NCBI GenBank assembly: GCA_964413935.1
Contig: CAYPTY010000022.1
Span: 1-40,231 of the forward strand
Direction: 5' to 3'
DNA: 40,231 nt
Source of the DNA: CAYPTY01 sp964413935
Lineage (GTDB): Bacteria > Bacteroidota > Rhodothermia > Balneolales > Balneolaceae
Under the pieces are notes generated by a model. The model searched no databases. It was not told the DNA's origin and worked only from the letters and a program-made list of their open reading frames with translations. Of the stretch, positions 16,123 to 23,293 are shown one piece after another; position 1 is the first letter of the stretch, and every line of letters starts with the position of its first letter. The position numbers and the translations under genes are program-made.

Positions 16123-18531
16123 ATGCGCCCTGAGATGTATTCATTTGCTGCCTACCCTTCCGTCCGGATTGCAATCTGTTTTGCAGCAGGCATATTGTTT
16201 GGCAGTCAGCTGCATTATGAGGTGCTACCCTATGCCGGCGTCCTTGCAGCCCTCATCTTCCTGCTGCCTCTGATGACAAAAACGGTATTTGCAGACCGCT
16301 TCTACAGTTTGCAGTATCTGTTTGAAATCTGTTCATACCTGTTGCTCATTGTGATCAGTGGTTGCATTGTTTACCTGTCGGCATATGATAGCCGTGAGCA
16401 GGTCAAAAGAGCGTATTTTCGGAGTTTTGAGTGGGAAGAGATCGAGATAACCGGCAGAATACTTGAAAGAGCGGATAAGAATTCCGGTCTTCGTCTGAAA
16501 ATCGAAACAGACAGCATAGGGCTTCAAAATGGACATAGATATCATCTGAAGAGTACCATTCTGTTAACCGGGGTTCAGAAAAGCTTGGAGGCAGGTACTT
16601 ATGTAAGGACAAATGGGAAAGTGATTCCTATCCGGCCTCCGGCGAATCCTCATGATTTTGATTTCAGGGCATGGCTGAATCGTGAAAACATCCTGCTTCA
16701 GCTGAAAAGCACATCCGAAGCTGTGGTATTGGAAGGGGAATCAAAAAGTCTCAGCTGGACGGCACTGCGTTCCTCCCTTCAATCGCGGATTCATATTCTG
16801 TTTCCGGTAAAGAGTCGGGCACTGGCACAGGCCCTCGTAACTGGAAATAAGACAGATTTACATCCGGAAATCAGGCAGGCCTTCAGCCGGGTTGGGTTAT
16901 CCCATATCATGGCGGTCTCAGGCTTACATGTCGGTTTTTTACTGGCTCCTTTCTGGATGCTGATTCCCTATGTCTGGAGCTATCGCGGGTTAAAGATAGT
17001 GCTGGGTCTGCTGCTGATCCTGTTTCTCTACACCTACTGTGGCATAACCGGGTTCAGTGAATCGGTGGTCCGTGCGTCAATCATGGGTGCCGTGCTGTTT
17101 GCAGCCCGTTTATTCTTTCGCATTTCGAGGCCGGTGAATCTGACTTCTCTGGCCGCTTTGCTCATTCTAATCGTTCGGCCCGAGTCCCTCTTTTCCATAG
17201 GATTCCAATTATCATTTTCAGCTGTTTATATCATTCTGATGATTTTGCCGATGGTTGAAAATCGCATTCCTACCTCACTACGCTACCGTTGGTTTTCTCC
17301 CTTACTCACCACTGCCCTGGTTTCCTTTGTACTGCAGATCGGACTCTTTCCCGTTCAGGTTTATTACTTCAACGAGGTTTCCCTTGTTTCCCCTCTGTCC
17401 AATCTGATCTTTGTGCCTTTGCTGTCTTTCTTTCTTCCGCTTTCACTCATCTGCACTCTTATTTCTTACGTGCTACCGGACCCTGCGATTTTTATAAATC
17501 ACCTGAACAGCTGGTATTTCAACGTGATGATTTACTATTCTGAATGGATTGCCGGCTCTGAACTGGCCTGGAAATCATTCAGTCTGTCCAATCCTCTGAT
17601 CTGGGCCGTATGGTTGTCCGGGATCTTATTCATGAGTCATTTTCGATTCCGAAGAGTCCGATGGCCTTTGCTTTGCCTGTTTCTTGGCAGCCTGATTGCT
17701 TGTCAGGGATATGAAATCGGAATGATCCGAACGCAGAACAAACTGGAGGTCACCTATTTTGATGTGGGACAGGGGGACGCGGCCCTCATTCAGTCGCCTG
17801 GCGATTCAAACATCCTGATTGATACCGGCATCTGGTCGCCCGGTTATAATTCATCCGGCCTCATTCTGGATCATCTTCAAAAAGAAGGCATACAAAAGCT
17901 GGATGCCGTTATCCTCTCTCATCCCCATGCGGATCACATCGGTGGAATTACTGGTCTGATAGAGTCCATCCCAATCGATACCATTTTTAATTCAGGCTTT
18001 GTTTATGAGTCTTCACTCTACAAAAACTACCTGAGGCTGGCATCAGAATATGGGATACCTGTGCGCTCACTGAAAGCCGGGGATGTTCTGCGGCCGGATC
18101 CAACCATTCTGATTCCCATTTATGCTCCGGGACCTCATTATCAGGGCAGAGATGCGAATGAACATTCTGTAGTTCTGGAAGTGATATACGGGGAAACGGA
18201 GTTTTTATTTACCGGAGATGCGGAACATGAGAGCGAAGAGTGGCTACAAGATTTTTATCCGGATTTTGCGGATACCGATGTGCTGAAAGCCGGTCATCAC
18301 GGATCCAGAACCAGCTCAGGGCATCACTTTCTTGAGATACTGTCACCGGAGCGGGTGGTGGTTTCCTGTGCTTTGCGGAATAAGTTCCGGCATCCTCACA
18401 AAGAAACGGTGATTAAGCTGCATCAGCATACAGAAATGATACACTATACTGCCCTTCAGGGTGCGGTGAGGCTTCAGTCGGATGGAAAAGAGGTGAAAGA
18501 GGTAAAATGGAGGGTGGATATACTCAAATGA
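16123..18531 (+). CDS. comEC: ComEC/Rec2-type DNA uptake channel
   Basis: Polytopic membrane protein of 802 aa, the full length for ComEC, which carries single-stranded transforming DNA across the inner membrane. Domain order: N-terminal helices and the DUF4131 OB-like part (about 1-200), the competence core (about 225-500) with ALVTGNKTDL, GLSHIMAVSGLHVGFLLAPF and GFSESVVRASIMG, then a C-terminal metallo-beta-lactamase domain from about 540 with VTYFDVGQGDAALIQSPG, the metal motif SHPHADHIGG and FTGDAEHESEEWL. The putative nuclease domain keeps HxHxDH. Other competence genes are not in the window. xseB follows 64 bp later. Confidence 0.95.
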   Translation: MRPEMYSFAAYPSVRIAICFAAGILFGSQLHYEVLPYAGVLAALIFLLPLMTKTVFADRFYSLQYLFEICSYLLLIVISGCIVYLSAYDSREQVKRAYFRSFEWEEIEITGRILERADKNSGLRLKIETDSIGLQNGHRYHLKSTILLTGVQKSLEAGTYVRTNGKVIPIRPPANPHDFDFRAWLNRENILLQLKSTSEAVVLEGESKSLSWTALRSSLQSRIHILFPVKSRALAQALVTGNKTDLHPEIRQAFSRVGLSHIMAVSGLHVGFLLAPFWMLIPYVWSYRGLKIVLGLLLILFLYTYCGITGFSESVVRASIMGAVLFAARLFFRISRPVNLTSLAALLILIVRPESLFSIGFQLSFSAVYIILMILPMVENRIPTSLRYRWFSPLLTTALVSFVLQIGLFPVQVYYFNEVSLVSPLSNLIFVPLLSFFLPLSLICTLISYVLPDPAIFINHLNSWYFNVMIYYSEWIAGSELAWKSFSLSNPLIWAVWLSGILFMSHFRFRRVRWPLLCLFLGSLIACQGYEIGMIRTQNKLEVTYFDVGQGDAALIQSPGDSNILIDTGIWSPGYNSSGLILDHLQKEGIQKLDAVILSHPHADHIGGITGLIESIPIDTIFNSGFVYESSLYKNYLRLASEYGIPVRSLKAGDVLRPDPTILIPIYAPGPHYQGRDANEHSVVLEVIYGETEFLFTGDAEHESEEWLQDFYPDFADTDVLKAGHHGSRTSSGHHFLEILSPERVVVSCALRNKFRHPHKETVIKLHQHTEMIHYTALQGAVRLQSDGKEVKEVKWRVDILK

Positions 18532-18595
18532 CTAACATCCCAAAAAGCCGTATTATTCCTGATCAATCATTTGAAATCATGCATCATCATCACTC

Positions 18596-18793
18596 ATGAG
18601 CGAGAAGGAACGTATTAGCTTCGAAGAAGCTTTAAGCAAACTAGAACATATTGTTGGCCAACTGGAAGACCAATCCATATCCCTGGAAAAATCCGTAGAA
18701 CTTTATGAGGAAGGACTAAAACTCTCAAAGTTCTGCAATCAGGCACTGGAAGAAGCCGAGCTCAAAATTAAAAAAGTTCAAGAAGACGAATAA
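18596..18793 (+). CDS. xseB: Exodeoxyribonuclease VII small subunit
   Basis: Protein of 65 aa, normal for XseB, the small subunit that assembles several copies on XseA to form the single-strand-specific exonuclease VII. The family pattern is clear: SFEEALSKLEHIVGQLEDQS then SLEKSVELYEEGLKLSKFCN and a helical KIKKVQ tail. xseA is not adjacent, which is common. It lies 15 bp before dxs; xseB near isoprenoid genes (xseB-ispA-dxs in E. coli) is a known arrangement, here without ispA. Confidence 0.95.
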   Translation: MSEKERISFEEALSKLEHIVGQLEDQSISLEKSVELYEEGLKLSKFCNQALEEAELKIKKVQEDE

Positions 18794-18808
18794 ACGAACT
18801 GATCAAGC

Positions 18809-20722
18809 ATGGAATTTGATATTACGAAACCCGGTTCGCTGCTGGCTAAACTGAATAGCCCGGAAGACCTCAGAAAATGTACTCCTGAACAACTGCAGGA
18901 TGTCTGCGATGAACTGCGGCAGTACATCATCGATGAGGTTTCAGTACGCGGGGGACACTTCGGAGCCAGTCTGGGTGTTGTTGAACTCACAGTAGCCCTT
19001 CATTATGTGTATAATACGCCCAAAGATTTACTGGTCTGGGATGTGGGGCACCAGGCCTATGGACATAAAATCCTGACCGGCAGAAGAGAGCAATTTCATA
19101 CCAACCGTCGATATGAGGGGCTGTCTGGCTTTCCGAAACGATCAGAAAGTGAATATGACACCTTCGGTGTAGGCCATTCAAGTACTTCCATCTCGGCTGC
19201 ATTGGGTATGGCGGTGGCAAGAGATTTAAATCAGGATGATAAGAAAGTGGTAGCGGTGATCGGTGACGGAGCCATGACTGCTGGTCTGGCTTTTGAGGGG
19301 CTGAATAACGCTGGTTACATGAACAGCGATATGCTGGTTATCCTGAACGACAATTGCATGTCGATTGACCCGAATGTAGGCGCACTTAAAGAATATCTGA
19401 CCGACATCACCACCAGCAAGACCTTTAATAAGGTTAGGGATGAGATTTACGACATGCTGGGGCATTTTAAAAGTGCCGGTGATAAAATGCGTCGTGTGGC
19501 ATCCAAACTTGAAAAAGCGGTTCAGGCTGCGGTTACTCCCGGTTCTCTTTTTACAGCTCTCGGATTTAAGTATTATGGCCCAATGGATGGGCACAATGTA
19601 GATGCACTGCGCAAAACGCTGGAAGACCTTCGCGAGGTAAAAGGCCCGAAATTACTGCATGTGGTGACAGTGAAAGGTAAAGGCTTTGCACCAGCCGAAA
19701 GAGAGCAGACGAAGTGGCATGCGTCCAGTTCCCCCTTTGATAAGATTACCGGCAATACACTGGCGGCTCCTAAACAGGGTAAGAAGATTCCTCGCTATCA
19801 GCATGTATTCGGCGATGCGCTGGTAGAACTGGCTGATCAAAACGAAGATATTGTGAGTATGACTCCGGCCATGCCCAGTGGTTCCTCACTCTGGCCGATG
19901 ATGCACGCCTATCCTGACCGCGCCTTTGATGTGGGTATTGCTGAACAGCATGCCGTGACCTTCGCTGCCGGAATGGCAACCGAAGGCAAAAAAGCTTTTT
20001 GTGCGATTTATTCCTCTTTTCTTCAGAGAGCCTATGATCAGGTGATCCATGATGTAGCCATTCAGAAACTTCCGGTGGTATTCTGTATCGACCGGGCAGG
20101 TTTTGCCGGCGCGGATGGACCCACCCATCACGGCTTGTACGATATTGCTTATCTGCGTGCCATTCCGAATATGGTGGTTTCATCTCCTCTGAATGAAAAA
20201 GAATTGCGTGACATGATGTTTATCTCCAGCACGTATGACGATGCGGCCTGGGCCATTCGTTATCCGCGCGGAGAAGCAACCGGAATGGATATACCTGAAG
20301 GATTTGAGTCTATGGAAATCGGAAAGGGTCAGACCCTCCGGGAAGGTGATTCCATCGCAGTTCTTTCATTTGGCCCCATCGGTAATTATGTAACGGAAGC
20401 AGCTGAGCGACTTTCAGAGGAAGACATTGAGATCGGCCATTACGATATGCGTTTCGCCAAACCACTGGATACTGAGCTGCTGGATGAAATTGCCACTAAA
20501 TACCGGCATGTGATTACCCTGGAAGACGGCTGTAAAATGGGTGGATTCGGATCAGCTGTTGCCGAGTATTACATCGAAAAAGAACATCACCCAACGCTAA
20601 ATATTCTGGCGGTACCGGATCGCATTGTTGAACATGGCTCTCAGCGGCAGCTTCATGATGAAGTCGGAATCGGGCCGGATGGTATTGTGGAAGCAGTGAA
20701 AAAAGCCCTGGTTCACATCTGA
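18809..20722 (+). CDS. dxs: 1-deoxy-D-xylulose-5-phosphate synthase
   Basis: TPP-dependent enzyme of 637 aa, full length. It condenses pyruvate and glyceraldehyde-3-phosphate to DXP, the first step of the MEP isoprenoid pathway, also feeding thiamine and pyridoxal. Diagnostic segments are RGGHFGASLGVVELTVALHY, WDVGHQAYGHKILTGRR, the TPP motif VIGDGAMTAGLAFEGLNNAG...ILNDN, YYGPMDGHN, the transketolase pyrimidine part FDVGIAEQHAVTFAAGMA, IDRAGFAGADGPTHHG and the C-terminal EDGCKMGGFGSAV. It lies between xseB and a VOC-family gene with very short gaps, so it is in an operon. Confidence 0.97.
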   Translation: MEFDITKPGSLLAKLNSPEDLRKCTPEQLQDVCDELRQYIIDEVSVRGGHFGASLGVVELTVALHYVYNTPKDLLVWDVGHQAYGHKILTGRREQFHTNRRYEGLSGFPKRSESEYDTFGVGHSSTSISAALGMAVARDLNQDDKKVVAVIGDGAMTAGLAFEGLNNAGYMNSDMLVILNDNCMSIDPNVGALKEYLTDITTSKTFNKVRDEIYDMLGHFKSAGDKMRRVASKLEKAVQAAVTPGSLFTALGFKYYGPMDGHNVDALRKTLEDLREVKGPKLLHVVTVKGKGFAPAEREQTKWHASSSPFDKITGNTLAAPKQGKKIPRYQHVFGDALVELADQNEDIVSMTPAMPSGSSLWPMMHAYPDRAFDVGIAEQHAVTFAAGMATEGKKAFCAIYSSFLQRAYDQVIHDVAIQKLPVVFCIDRAGFAGADGPTHHGLYDIAYLRAIPNMVVSSPLNEKELRDMMFISSTYDDAAWAIRYPRGEATGMDIPEGFESMEIGKGQTLREGDSIAVLSFGPIGNYVTEAAERLSEEDIEIGHYDMRFAKPLDTELLDEIATKYRHVITLEDGCKMGGFGSAVAEYYIEKEHHPTLNILAVPDRIVEHGSQRQLHDEVGIGPDGIVEAVKKALVHI

Positions 20723-20729
20723 TCCACCG

Positions 20730-21086
20730 ATGAAGTTTTTTAAGGTGGTTCCATATTACACCGTTGAGGACCTGGATAAGGAAATCGATTTCTATTGTAA
20801 AGTGCTGGGATATGAAGTAATGGGATCGCTGGAAGATGATAAGGGCATTTACTGGGCAGATCGCAGAAATGATAAGGACGACATCATGCTCTCCAACCGT
20901 TTGGTTTATGATCGCCCGCGTTTAACCTGGCTTTATGTCGAGGACGTTGACGCAGCCTATCAGGAAGTTGTAAAACGAGGCGGGAAGCCCCTATATAAAC
21001 CTCAAGACACCGAGCATCAGACGCGTGAGTTTTTAATTGAGGATGCATCCGGTAACACCTTAGTGATATCTCAGCATACGCCGTGA
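20730..21086 (+). CDS. VOC (glyoxalase/bleomycin-resistance fold) family protein
   Basis: Protein of 118 aa made of the paired beta-alpha-beta-beta-beta modules of the vicinal oxygen chelate fold. The opening FKVVPYYTVEDLDKEIDFYC and KVLGYEVMGSLEDDKGIYWA form the first module, and TWLYVEDVDAAYQEVVKRGG with REFLIEDASGNTLVISQHTP the second, where the ExxGN-like end is typical. Metal ligands are not obvious enough to name an enzyme. It lies 7 bp after dxs, and its TGA overlaps the GTG start of queA in GTGA, so translation is probably coupled. A resistance or lactoylglutathione-like role cannot be decided. Confidence 0.88.
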   Translation: MKFFKVVPYYTVEDLDKEIDFYCKVLGYEVMGSLEDDKGIYWADRRNDKDDIMLSNRLVYDRPRLTWLYVEDVDAAYQEVVKRGGKPLYKPQDTEHQTREFLIEDASGNTLVISQHTP

Positions 21087-22081
21087 GTTATACCCTTTCA
21101 GACTTCGATTACCACCTTCCGGAAGAACTGATTGCGCAATCACCGGCTCATCCCAGAGACCATGCGCGGTTGTTAGTATACAACCGAAAAACCGGTCGTA
21201 TCACCGATGATTATTTCTACAACCTTCATGAGTATCTGCCTGAGCACACCAGCCTGGTGGTGAATAACTCAAAGGTGGAAAAATGCCGCCTGCTCTTCGA
21301 TGAAGGACGTACCGAAATTTTTGTGATTAACAGCCGGAATAATGACACGGTTGAGGCTTTGGTACGGCCGGGTAAAAAGTTTAAGGCAGGCAAAATCCTG
21401 GAACTTGGGGATGGTATCCGCGCTGAAGTTACTCATGTAGCTGAGGATGGGTTGAGAACACTGCAACTGACTCCTGCCCTGGATGATCCGGTTTATGAGT
21501 CGGTTATGCATACACCCTTTCCGCCCTATATTCAGCAAAACGAAGAACTGGCGGAAGAGTATCAGACGGTCTATGCCAAGGACTTGGGTTCCAAAGCGGC
21601 ACCGACGGCCGGATTGCACTTCACGGATGAACTGCTGCAGAGAATTGAGGATAAGGGCATCTCAAAGCTGGAAGTAACCCTGCACGTGGGCATGGGAACT
21701 TTCCATCCGGTTAAGACGGAAAAAATTGAAGAACATGACATGCATTCTGAGTGGTACAGGCTGGATGCGGATACCGCTGATGCTTTAAACCGGGCAGAAC
21801 ATGTGACGGCTGTCGGTACCACCAGTGTACGGGTGCTGGAAGCGGCCTGGAAAGAAAGTGGATATCAGGCTGAGATGGGTGAGACCGATATTTACATCAT
21901 GCCCGGCTATGAGTATAAAAATGTAAATGCCCTGATAACCAATTTCCATTTACCCAAAAGCACCTTACTCATGCTGGTGAGTGCCTTTATGGGAATGGAG
22001 GAAATGTGGAAGGTGTATAATCATGCCATCAGGGAAAAGTACCGCTTCTATTCCTTCGGAGATGGGATGCTGCTTTTGTAG
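21083..22081 (+). CDS. queA: tRNA preQ1(34) S-adenosylmethionine ribosyltransferase-isomerase
   Basis: Enzyme of 332 aa that moves the ribosyl part of SAM onto preQ1 in tRNA to form epoxyqueuosine. Landmarks: TLSDFDYHLPEELIAQSPAHP, the HFTDELL segment after AAPTAGL, VTLHVGMGTFHPVKTEKIEEH, VGTTSVRVLEAAW, IYIMPGYEYKNVNALITNFHLP and the C-terminal REKYRFYSFGDGML. It is about 20 residues shorter than many homologues. The usual NNTRVIPARLFG...GG(K)(I/V)E segment is replaced by NNSKVEKCRLLFDEGRTEIF, so that loop is compressed and its PARL motif missing. The start is GTG at 21083, overlapping the preceding stop. Confidence 0.92.
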   Translation: MSYTLSDFDYHLPEELIAQSPAHPRDHARLLVYNRKTGRITDDYFYNLHEYLPEHTSLVVNNSKVEKCRLLFDEGRTEIFVINSRNNDTVEALVRPGKKFKAGKILELGDGIRAEVTHVAEDGLRTLQLTPALDDPVYESVMHTPFPPYIQQNEELAEEYQTVYAKDLGSKAAPTAGLHFTDELLQRIEDKGISKLEVTLHVGMGTFHPVKTEKIEEHDMHSEWYRLDADTADALNRAEHVTAVGTTSVRVLEAAWKESGYQAEMGETDIYIMPGYEYKNVNALITNFHLPKSTLLMLVSAFMGMEEMWKVYNHAIREKYRFYSFGDGMLLL

Positions 22082-22194
22082 TGAATTGGGTACTGGTTTT
22101 TCATTTAGAACATTCGGATTAAGGATTTTAAGCTTTAGATATTCAATCAATTGTGGTTATTCAATCAACTAATAGCTAATTTTACTGATTCGAT

Positions 22195-22277
22195 CAGTCC
22201 GTAGCTGAACCCCGATAGAATCGGGAATTTCGGCTCTGGGGGGTTGAGGGTTCTCCCGCTGAGGCGGGACGGGCGTG
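22195..22277 (+). pseudogene. Degenerate tRNA-Arg copy 1 carrying two palindromes
   Basis: It aligns with the intact tRNA-Arg at 22519 over TCCGTAGCT, GATAGA, TTTCGGCTCTGG and GGTTGAGGGTTC, and keeps the 3' acceptor strand CGGGCGT. Two stretches are replaced. CCCGATAGAATCGGG (22211-22225, a perfect 6-bp-stem hairpin) takes the place of the D-arm/anticodon 5' strand, and TCCCGCTGAGGCGGGA (22254-22269) takes the place of the T-loop and T-stem 3' strand. The anticodon stem and T-arm cannot form, so it is not a working tRNA. It is followed by GCAGCTCAAAGCTAATT and then the N gap. Confidence 0.75.
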
Positions 22278-22293
22278 CAGCTCAAAGCTAATT

Positions 22294-22393
22294 NNNNNNN
22301 NNNNNNNNNNNNNNNNNNNNNNNNNNNNNNNNNNNNNNNNNNNNNNNNNNNNNNNNNNNNNNNNNNNNNNNNNNNNNNNNNNNNNNNNNNNNN
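22294..22393. other. Assembly gap (100 N)
   Basis: Exactly 100 Ns, the usual placeholder for a gap of unknown size, placed between two near-identical tRNA-derived repeat units. The flanks fit a 127-bp tandem period, in which the missing sequence would be only 32 bp (or 32 plus multiples of 127). Confidence 0.95.
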
Positions 22394-22472
22394 GCCCGTA
22401 GCTCAACTGGATAGAGTACCAGATTTCGGCTCTGGGGGTTGAGGGTTCTCCCGCTGAGGCGGGACGGGCGTG
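22394..22472 (+). pseudogene. Degenerate tRNA-Arg copy 2 with palindrome in T-arm
   Basis: From 22394, the third tRNA base (the first two are lost in the gap), to 22448 it is identical to the intact tRNA-Arg, including the TCG anticodon arm. The T-loop and 3' T-stem (9 nt in the intact gene) are then replaced by the 16-nt palindrome TCCCGCTGAGGCGGGA (22449-22464), after which the acceptor strand CGGGCGT resumes with G instead of A73. The T-arm is destroyed, so function as a tRNA is unlikely. Confidence 0.8.
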
Positions 22473-22518
22473 CAGCTCAAAGCTAATTGCCTGATTACCT
22501 ATATTTATTGAAAAAAAT

Positions 22519-22592
22519 GCGCCCGTAGCTCAACTGGATAGAGTACCAGATTTCGGCTCTGGGGGTTGAGGGTTCGAATCCTTCCGGGCGTA
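22519..22592 (+). tRNA. tRNA-Arg (anticodon TCG)
   Basis: Complete cloverleaf of 74 nt. The acceptor GCGCCCG pairs with CGGGCGT (G1 opposite T72), the D-stem GCTC pairs with GAGT, the anticodon stem CCAGA/TCTGG has loop TTTCGGC with TCG at 22553-22555, and the T-stem GAGGG/CCTTC has loop TTCGAAT. A73 is followed by CGA, so CCA is not encoded. It reads CGA codons. A terminator follows directly. Two damaged copies lie upstream and a 3' fragment about 630 bp downstream. Confidence 0.95.
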
Positions 22593-22598
22593 CGAAGA

Positions 22599-22634
22599 AG
22601 CCGTATAAGTCTATGATTTGTACGGCTTTTTTTA
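22599..22634 (+). terminator. Terminator of tRNA-Arg
   Basis: Stem AGCCGTA/TACGGCT (22599-22605 with 22621-22627) with a 15-nt loop, then seven Ts. It lies 6 bp after the tRNA. Confidence 0.85.
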
Positions 22635-22647
22635 TTAGAATTCGTCT

Positions 22648-23175
22648 ATGAAATTCTCTCAATCTTTAACTCTAGTACTCTTTTTTTTCATATCGACTAA
22701 TATTTTAGCACAAAGTAAATTAGAGTGCGCGACGAAAGAAGAAGCCAATCAAATTTCGGATCTAGATCCTACAATCTTTCGAACGTGCAGTTATAAAGGT
22801 GTAGTAATAAAATCTACCGGGTCACCTGATTACAAAGGAAGATATTATTGGGAAAGTGAGCTCTTTCTTAAAGAAAATGAGCGTTTGATCAACACTAGTC
22901 TGGATACAATTTTCGGTCAAGCATCTGACAAAGTAACTGATTATCTCAACTATAAGCTGAAAAAGGATTATGAAGAAAATATCAAACTTGAAGGACCATG
23001 TGTAAGGTCTGCAGATCTTGATAAATATAATCTGTCTGAATTCCGCATAGACTTTAACCCTAGAGAAATTGTCTTTTGGGTAGATTATGGTGGAAAAGGC
23101 AGTGCCTGTCACTCAGTTAGTATGGGAATGGCTTCAATGAGCTATACTCAATTTGATGAGTTCAGAACTAAATGA
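22648..23175 (+). CDS. Secreted protein of unknown function in tRNA-flanked AT-rich segment
   Basis: Protein of 175 aa with a Sec signal peptide (MKFSQSLTLVLFFFISTNILA then QSK) and a mature part of about 154 residues. It contains four cysteines (LECAT, RTCSY, GPCVR, SACHS), enough for two disulphides in the periplasm. I do not recognise the family; the strand-rich pattern after residue 40 (YKGVVIKSTG, YYWESELFL, IVFWVDYGG) suggests a small beta-rich domain. Base composition is clearly more AT-rich than the dxs-queA operon. It lies between the intact tRNA-Arg and a lone tRNA 3' fragment, so it may be cargo of an inserted element. No mobility gene accompanies it. Confidence 0.75.
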   Translation: MKFSQSLTLVLFFFISTNILAQSKLECATKEEANQISDLDPTIFRTCSYKGVVIKSTGSPDYKGRYYWESELFLKENERLINTSLDTIFGQASDKVTDYLNYKLKKDYEENIKLEGPCVRSADLDKYNLSEFRIDFNPREIVFWVDYGGKGSACHSVSMGMASMSYTQFDEFRTK

Positions 23176-23221
23176 ATTTAACAATTATCAATCTGTCTTT
23201 TTTAAGCTATTCAGTTCAGTA

Positions 23222-23255
23222 TTGAGGGTTCTCCCGCTGAGTCGGGACGGGCGTA
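23222..23255 (+). pseudogene. tRNA-Arg 3'-end remnant with palindrome (possible attachment-site trace)
   Basis: TTGAGGGTTC (23222-23231) matches the variable-loop/T-stem start of the tRNA-Arg and CGGGCGTA (23248-23255) its 3' acceptor end including A73. Between them lies TCCCGCTGAGTCGGGA, the same palindrome as in copies 1 and 2 with one changed base. Only the 3' end of the tRNA is present, as expected for a copy left by integration into a tRNA, but the palindrome also fits the local repeat family. Confidence 0.65.
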
Positions 23256-23257
23256 CA

Positions 23258-23289
23258 AAAGGCTTCCATTATTATGGTAGCCTTTTTTT
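23258..23289 (+). terminator. Intrinsic terminator between convergent genes
   Basis: Stem AGGCTTCCAT/ATGGTAGCCT with one T-T mismatch and a 4-nt loop, followed by seven Ts. It ends plus-strand transcription from the secreted-protein gene just before the convergent CHAT gene. Confidence 0.75.
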
Positions 23290-23293
23290 GTGA

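Noticed and set aside
22394..22472. Copy 2 as a functional tRNA-Arg
   Set aside because: The acceptor and anticodon arms are fine, but the T-loop TTCGAAT and the 3' T-stem are gone, and the replacement hairpin cannot provide them.
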